The position numbers and the translations under genes were made by a program. Positions 57,785 to 64,000 of a stretch of DNA of 64,000 nucleotides are shown in pieces. The stretch is from contig NC_064047.1 of NCBI RefSeq assembly GCF_932526225.1, forward strand, positions 2,727,501-2,791,500. The letters are read 5' to 3'. Source of the stretch: Nematostella vectensis. Its lineage: Eukaryota > Cnidaria > Anthozoa > Actiniaria > Edwardsiidae. A model generated the notes under the pieces. It made no database searches, was not told where the DNA came from, and saw only the letters and a list, made by a program, of their open reading frames with translations. The first letter of the stretch is position 1. Every line of letters begins with the position of its first letter.

Positions 57785-60700
57785 TTACACTCTATGATCC
57801 ATACTAGACCTTAACGTAAGCGTGCTGTCGTGCCACTCGTTAGGGAAGTCCATCATCGCTTGCCAAGCTGTTATCTCTTGACCCTCTGCATCGTCCCATT
57901 TCTCTTGCTTAGTACCCATTCCCAAACGGACGCCGCCCAGGAAGTCGTTGCTGGCGCCACGGTCCCAGTCCCACACGGTCAGCTCGAGGGAGCGGTCCAT
58001 AAGCTCTTCTAGCGTGACGTCATCATATGTAAAGGGAAAGTTCCACTGGGGATTAAGGTTCTTTCGGATGGTGGGTGTCTTTCGCTTGGATTTCCTGCCC
58101 TTGTCGGGAAGTAGATACCTGAGGCGGAATAACAAAATAAATAGATAAATATATAGTATCGTAAACAGTATCTACCATGTTTTAAGCGCTTCACATTTAA
58201 AATCCTGATAAGCATTTTAAATGGCCCATCCGAGAGCTGAGGAATAAGCTTCTTCAAAGCAGAACGCAAACTTGAACAAGTTAAATTCAGGGATGAGAAA
58301 CAGAAAACACTATTCATGTCTCGACCGGGAATCGAACCCGTTTCAGTAGGGGCGAGAGGTCCCATACGCTGATGCGCTAATACCCTGGGTCACCTGTGGT
58401 GAAAGGCCCCATACGCTGATGCGCTAGTATCCTGGGCCACCTGTGGTGAGAGGTCTCATACACTGACACACTAACACACTGGGCCACCTGTGGTGAGAGG
58501 CCCCATACGCTGATGTGCTAACACACTGGGCCACCTTTGGTGAGAGGCCCCATACGCTGATGTGCTAACTTACTGGGCCACCTGTGGTGACAGGCCCCAT
58601 ACGCTGACATGCTAACACACTGGGTCACCTGTGGTGAGATGCCCCATACGCTCACGCACTAACACACTGGGCCACCTGTGGTGAGAGGCCCCATTTGCTC
58701 ACGCGCTAACACACTGGGCCACCTGTGGTGAGAGGCCCCATACGCAGACACGCTAACACACTGGGCCACCCTTGAATCCCAAAAGTTGATCTAATTATTG
58801 TTAACATTTATCGAAGATACATTCGTAGATCACTAGCTAGGGCGCGGGGCCAGTTTTGCCTGATTGGATACCGCACAGGCATAGTCCTAGTCCAGACCTG
58901 GGACTCTCTTTGCGCTCGAAATTGGGCTCGCGTGCCAGAATGTCGAGCGAAAAGAGAGTCTCAGGTCTGGACTAGCATAGTCCTTGTGTGTACAAAAGAC
59001 GTGGTTTCACGATTGTTCAATCAGAAAAGATCGTCAAGGGGTAGGAGGAATGTTGATTGGCGCGCTTTGCCAATATTAAGGGCCCTTTTTTTATCCTATA
59101 TCAGATCATTCAATGTGTGTTGTGCTCAGAAGATTCAAGCTACAAAATTATATCTTAGTGACTTACGCCTTCACGAATGGATCCGAGAAGCCATTGGCGT
59201 CTTTGGCGGGAAGATTTCGCGCCTCTTTTATGACAACCTGCAACTCTCCCTTTTCTGAGTGCTTCTTTTTCTTCTTTCCCTTCCCTTTAGCCTCTGGGGT
59301 AGCGGGAGGGGCGTACTTCAAGGCCACGACGATCTCGCCGCAGTATTTCATCAAAGACGGCTCCGGACGCTAGGCAAGACAAACAAGTTCTCAAGGCTTC
59401 CAAATATGGGGGAAGTATTCCTTATATGGCAATGATTATTTAGCCGCGAATTTCATCAAAGAAGGCTCGGGACGCTAAACAAGACAAACAAGTTCTCCAA
59501 ATATGGGGAAAGTGTTTCTTCAATGGCAACGGACATCAGGCCCCCCTTTTTTTTATTGAGGTAGCATTTCGTATATGGAAATGACAATCACAAAATAGTT
59601 AAAAAAATAACCTTATTTCTAAATTCGACAATATATTACGGCTTAGGACATTAAACAGAAATCATACTAAAACAAGAGATCGTGTGACCAAAGTGATGTA
59701 TTCCTCAACCTACCTGAGTAGGTGACTCACCCCCTCCCTCAGGGGATACGATTCAGCAGATAACAGAGCCCAGTCAAATAATCCCTCTCCATCGTAGTTT
59801 GCGAGTGAAAAATTCTCAACCCCCCCCCCCCCCCCCCCCACTCCTTCATGAAACAGCTACTCACCCTCTCCCTCAAGGAATATCATTTGGCTGCGTCCGG
59901 TTAAATCCCGACTCGTCGTACTGTGCGAGAAGAAGCATACCCCTCCCCCATACTGACTCCCCCTCCCCCTCAGGGGATACCATTCAGCAAATTGCTGCGC
60001 CCAGTTAAATCCCTACCCCCTGTGCGAGCGGAACCTTTCCCTCGTATCCCCCTGAGTAACTGACTCACCCTCTCCCTCAGGAGATATCATTCAACAGAGG
60101 GTTGTGCCCAGTTGTATCCACACTCATCGTACTGTGCGAGCGGAAGTATTTCACCCACCCCCACGGTAACTGACTCACCCTCTCCCTCAGGGGATACCAT
60201 TCAGCAGAGGGCTGTGCCCAGTTGAATCCCGACTCGTCGTACTGTGCGAGCGGCAGCATGATCTCCCCTAGGAAGTCATTGTGTCCAAAGCGGTCGTGAT
60301 TCCAAACGGTTAACCACAGGGTGCGCGTCAGCATCTCATCGAAGCCGATTTTGAACTGGAGTAGAACGTAGGCTTGTATTTAAGAAACAATAGGAAGTAT
60401 AGGGGCACCTGTGATGTTTTGGCCTAGTGCCATGATTTTTTACCAAAGTAAAAAAGCGTAATTTTGTTGGAAAATACAGGCCCGTAGGCGTAGGCTATAC
60501 AAATGGACGATGAGTCATTACTTGATACAATAATTGATAGTACCACTGATAAAGAAATGCTATCTTGCCTGCAGAATTTCGTCAAAGGTAGGATCAAGAG
60601 TGTGTTTCTTGGTCTTCGTCTTTCGCTTTCCGCCTTTTGTCTTGTCGGGCAGCAAATAAACTTTGATGTAACTGAAAAAAGACAAATAAAACAGGGCCGT

Positions 60701-63285
60701 AACTTAAGGTGGGGGCACCCCCCCTCCCCCCTTTTGCCCTATCAAGCACGAAAGAAATCGTAGCATCGTCGTTTAAGCTGATATATGAAAGGCAGACATA
60801 AAACACTTTAAAGTCAACCACACCTTTGTTATTGTTTTTTTTTTCAATATTCGAAGACAAATTATGAAACGAAATCTCGATTAAACCATACGAAAACACG
60901 ATTTCATACTCCATTTACCAAATTCAATATCCTCACCAAATCAGTGGATGGAAATGGATGCTTTCTCACACTGGGCATTTAGGACGACAAAATGGTGGCT
61001 GACAGAGGCACGGAATCTTACTCAATCTAAGAAAGGTAATGCGAGTATCCCTTACATGCGTGTCTAGCTTATGCCTTTCTGCCTGCACTGCGAAAAAACA
61101 TGATGACATTAATTCTTACGGATCTGATCTCTTCTTCTTGGTGTCGACCGGCGCGATATCGCGGGCTCGGTGGACCTGCACCTCCAGTTTCTCGTGCTTG
61201 TAGTCGTAGCGTAGACCGACCTGCACTTCGCCCGTAACAGGGATGTTACCATAGTTACCCTCGCCCGCGTCGCTGTAGTAACTGACGATACTCTCTCGGC
61301 TACCCTGAAACAGAGAGGCCCTAGGATGAAGCCTTGAGGCATTCACAACGAAAGAACGCAATTGCGACTTTGCAACAAAGAGGTCCTGGCATAAAGCGTT
61401 GAGGAACAATTTCAGAGATTCGTTTCAAAAGAAAGAAGCCAGATGGGCGCAGTGAGCAGAGAGTCGTGATTCGTAGGGTTCCGGTTTCGAATTCCGGTTC
61501 TGACTGAGTTAAATAAGCCTTTGATCCGAGGGATTTTTTTCAGGGTTCTCCGGTTTTCCTTTTTTCACAAACAAAACAACAACTTCGTTCTTATACAGAA
61601 TGTCTAGTTATGCTAAATACTCTGTACAACTGCAAAGTCTTATTTAAACATGCTTGTACCGAAGCTTTTAATTACAATTTTCAATCCGTTTGCATCCGCT
61701 TTCTGTGCGAGATAAAAATAGATTTTTTTCTGTTAGATCATATAGATAATACTGTATGTTAATAAACCTTTGGTTATTCTGCTCAATTCCAACTGTTTTC
61801 GCGCTTTTCGAAATAGCACTAAAATCTTTTCATCACTTCGTGTACAATGTAAAATGTCTACCCTCACCATCTCTAATCTATCCTGCAGTTTAAGACCCCC
61901 AAAATCAGACGATCCGTAGTCGTGGAAGGCCTGGTCAATATCCTCATCGTTCCCGCGGGGTCGCTGTGTCCCGTCCATCTGTGTCTCGCCGAACTTATCT
62001 CCCTCGTCGTCACTGATTGCCGTGGTCGTGATCTGTGGCGGCACGAGGTCGTGGTTGCCGTACTATGAGGGTGAAGAAGGCAATTAACATCTTTAGAGGG
62101 TCAAGCAGTGGTAGAATAGAGGGCGATAAGAAGGGGAGGGTACAAGGGGGGAGGAATAGAGGGGAAGGAGATAGAGGTTGAGAGTTGAGGGAGAGCGATA
62201 ACAGGACGGAAGGGGTGGAAAGTTATGCGATCTATGGCACTACGAGGTCGTGTAGTTGAAGGATGGGCCCGGGGATCAAGCAAATAAACTTACCTTTAGT
62301 GGTAAGCCATCTATTGAATCTGCAACAATAAAATAAAGGGTAAGAAAACCCCACTTTTCCCTTTCTTTTTAGTTATTTTGCCCTCAACCTTAAACCTAAG
62401 CGCTGTGCTTGGAGTCTAATTTTGCTTGGCGTTCTATTTTGAAGTCTGCGTATAGCTAGACGGCACAAAACCGGGTTATTACGAACACCTCATTCTGGTT
62501 ATTACGAACACCTCACTATTACGGACATTTTGTCATTGTGCACCTCATGAATGAAACCAGTATACGTTAGAAATACAACTCATCTTTACCAACATTTCGT
62601 TATCTCTACTGTTTACATGAAATTTTGTTATCAGAACACCTCACTATTACGGGCAAAACGGATATCTCGACATTACGGACACTTAAAAGGTCACTTCGTC
62701 ATAACCTCGTTTTTACAACAGTTTCATTATCACCAACAACCACGTGACTTTGGATGCCTTGTTATCATGGTCACACAACTCGTTAATACGGACACTTCAA
62801 CAATACAGAAAATGTAACTCCTTTTTGTTACTTCGGATAGCCTGGTTAAACCGGACATGATCGTAGTAGTAAAAATCGGATCCTTATACATCAGACACTT
62901 TGTTACTAAAGAAATATAGTTGCAACGGACACTTATAATGGACGATTAATATCAGAGCATATATTACTATGACTATATATTACACGAGCATACAGATTGT
63001 TTAGACGCCATAATATGGGTACCGCTATCCTCAGCTTAAAACCGCGAAAAGAAGCTAACAAAAGGTTAGTGACGAGCGCAGCAATCCAGGAGATATTCCT
63101 GTCATACCACGATCCATAGGAACAGGGGTAGCATCTCTGGCATCTCGATACGAGTCTCCTTCGTCAGAGTGGTCCGGGGAGGACTGGACAGGCGTGTTGA
63201 CGTCAGAATGGTTTGGCGTCTCTTTTGGCGTAAGAAACTCTCCGCTGGTAAAAGTGTCTAGGGAATCCGTGTCGAGTTGGCTGTC
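57785..63285 (-). CDS. SYTL: Synaptotagmin-like (Slp) tandem C2-domain protein B (5' end beyond window)
   Basis: Exons in transcript order: 63285-63108, 62319-62294 (26 nt), 62062-61868, 61304-61120, 60671-60569, 60355-60179, 59369-59167, 58118-57785 (TAA). Phases all match; 466 residues are visible. An acidic Ser/Thr/Pro linker leads to the Slp hallmark SIVSYYSDAGEGNYGNIPVTG just before C2A. C2A (about 156-285) has SDPYIKVYLLPD, LDPTFDE and loop 3 VWNHDRFGHNDFLGE (one Asp replaced by Asn). C2B (about 290-460) has NLPAKDANGFSDPFVKAYL, LNPQWNF and VWDWDRGASNDFLGG with all acidic ligands. The protein is expected to act at the plasma membrane in vesicle docking or exocytosis; the Rab27-binding N-terminus, if present, lies to the right of the window. 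The intron after 60569 starts with GC, not GT. The exon 60355-60179 donor region is tandemly duplicated downstream. Closest in layout to SYTL4/5 (granuphilin type), from memory of the family. Confidence 0.87.
58318..58790 (-). mobile_element. tRNA-derived SINE head with tandemly amplified A-box unit
   Basis: On the minus strand the right end (low coordinates) reads ACGGGTTCGATTCCCGGTCG, a pol III B box as in a tRNA T-arm. Upstream lie about nine copies of a 46-48-bp unit with GTGGCCCAGTGTGTTAGCG, which resembles the tRNA D-arm A box (TGGCNNAGTGG), followed by CAGCGTATGGGGCCTCTCAC. A normal tRNA-SINE has one of each. It is in a Slp B intron, in the gene's orientation. It is not a functional tRNA: no anticodon or acceptor stem can be folded. 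Confidence 0.72.
58880..58983. mobile_element. Short foldback element
   Basis: CATAGTCCTAGTCCAGACCT and GGGACTCTCTTTGCGCTCGA pair with TCGAGCGAAAAGAGAGTCTC and AGGTCTGGACTAG; about 104 bp, in a Slp B intron. Confidence 0.8.
59434..59520 (-). pseudogene. Decayed copy of the 5' boundary of Slp B exon 59369-59167
   Basis: Plus-strand ATTTCATCAAAGAAGGCTCG then GGACGCTAAACAAGACAAAC repeats the real exon start and its 3' splice site (ATTTCATCAAAGACGGCTCC, GGACGCTAGGCAAGACAAAC), with the intronic CAAATATGGGG also copied. The acceptor AG is lost (CTAG became TTAG-like sequence in a changed context), so it is a non-functional fragment. Confidence 0.7.
59714..60240 (-). repeat. Tandem copies of a Slp B exon 3' end with its 5' splice site
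   Basis: The end of exon 60355-60179 (minus: GCACAGTACGACGAGTCGGG through CCTGAGGGAGAGG|GTGAGT) is followed by about four more copies, with junctions near 60069, 59955, 59862 and 59727. Units are about 95-135 bp. At least three copies keep GAG(A/G)GGGTGAGT; the one near 59955 has lost the GT. The first copy is the real exon; the rest lie in the intron. Reading through the real donor gives a stop at about 60079-60077. Confidence 0.85.
61440..61512 (+). mobile_element. tRNA-derived SINE-like fragment
   Basis: AGATGGGCGCAGTGAGCAGA resembles an A box and GGTTTCGAATTCCGGTTCTG a B box, about 40 bp apart, as in a tRNA-type pol III promoter. The plus-strand orientation is antisense to Slp B. Spacing and an extra T in the B box argue against a true tRNA gene. 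Confidence 0.5.
62455..62960. repeat. Degenerate repeat of ATTACGGACACTT/ATTACGAACACCTCA
   Basis: Many diverged copies of a roughly 20-bp unit (GTTATTACGAACACCTCA, CTATTACGGACATT, CATTACGGACACTT) between Slp B exons 63285-63108 and 62319-62294. It looks like an old minisatellite. Confidence 0.65.
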
Positions 63286-64000
63286 CTGTAAGAGAAGGTT
63301 TTGCGTTTGAAACTGCATAAGGTAGCCATGCGAATCTATTATTTGTAGTATATTGGTGTATTAAGCAGCCTGTGCCAGCCGCCATTTTGTCATCCTAGCA
63401 TAAGATACCAAGTGTGAAAAAGCATCAATGCCCATCGGCTGATCTGGAAAAGTTATTGCGATATTTTCGATTGAATTTGGTACATTTGGTAGTATTAAAC
63501 TTTGATTTAAGATGGTTATTTTGAGATTTTAGCATATTATATATTTCCAATATTAAATGAAAACAATAGCAAATGTGTGGCTGACAAAGGCTGTTTAAGT
63601 CTCAATTTAACGATATAGTAGTATAACAAGGGGTGGAAAAATCTTGGTTAATGGAGATTCACCAAAATCTCGTTATACGTCATACGTTATACGCCGTTAT
63701 ACAAAAAAATATCTATGAGGTTCCAATGAAGACTTTTACATTTTGTAAATTCAACTTCAATTCAAGTAAAAGGCAAAGTATACAATATCGAAGGAAAAAT
63801 GGGTATGACTGCGGTATAAGCCATACCACCTTAATCATAATCTAGAATGCATTAAAATTAATAAGAATGCAATTTTTAACCACCATGTTTTACCAGACAA
63901 TGTAGCACTTGCATGATGAAAGTTTACAAAGTGACTCTGTCACGAGTGACGTTAGATTCTCAATTTATAAGTCTTGTGGTTACGCGGCCGCCATTATGGC
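63286..64000 (-). other. Slp B intron running off the right edge
   Basis: The acceptor TTCTCTTACAG precedes exon 63285. No further exon with matching phase is recognised to 64000. The N-terminal coding exons are expected outside the window. Confidence 0.5.

Noticed and set aside
58318-58400. A functional tRNA gene on the minus strand
   Set aside because: B box is present, but no acceptor stem or anticodon arm can be drawn and the A-box part is a tandem repeat.
63633-63845. Short frame near the right edge as a Slp B N-terminal exon
   Set aside because: It is on the plus strand with no splice sites in phase with exon 63285.

Overview
The window is eukaryotic, intron-rich animal DNA, not bacterial or viral. 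The gene families and the vertebrate-like exon phases suggest a non-bilaterian or marine invertebrate. An anthozoan cnidarian (sea anemone or coral) is my best guess, but this is inference because no search could be run. Gene models were built by hand from splice sites and codon phase; in every model the listed exons join into one open frame with consistent phases.

Layout, left to right. (1) 1-17742, +: a STRA6-like multipass membrane protein, 5'-truncated by the window edge, with 17 exons. One of its introns carries an array of about 80 copies of a 42/43-bp unit made from the preceding exon end plus its own 5' splice site. (2) 19241-23176, +: a four-exon mucin-like single-pass receptor with a hidden signal-peptide exon, a Ser/Thr repeat stalk encoded by CRE-like palindromes, and a tail of tandem tyrosine modules with ITAM-like spacing. 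(3) 25075-28678, +: a Tctex1-type dynein light chain whose single coding intron holds a 1.9-kb satellite-like 23-bp array. (4) 30512-37904, +: a class C (metabotropic-glutamate-receptor-like) GPCR of 1058 residues. (5) 39574-52394, -: a synaptotagmin-like (Slp) tandem-C2 protein, 3' end convergent with the GPCR. (6) 57785-63285 and beyond the right edge, -: a second Slp-type tandem-C2 protein, paralogous to (5) and in the same orientation, 5'-truncated.

The introns and intergenic DNA are filled with small non-autonomous elements: TTAA-flanked piggyBac-like elements, foldback elements, a long-inverted-repeat element, tRNA-derived SINE pieces and many minisatellites. A recurring theme is tandem copying of exon-intron junctions, massively in STRA6-like (82 units by length estimate), about five copies in the second Slp gene, and weaker single copies elsewhere. 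This is the most unusual signal in the window.

The genes do not form a pathway; they are neighbours. The two Slp genes are probably an old tandem duplication whose N-terminal parts have diverged.
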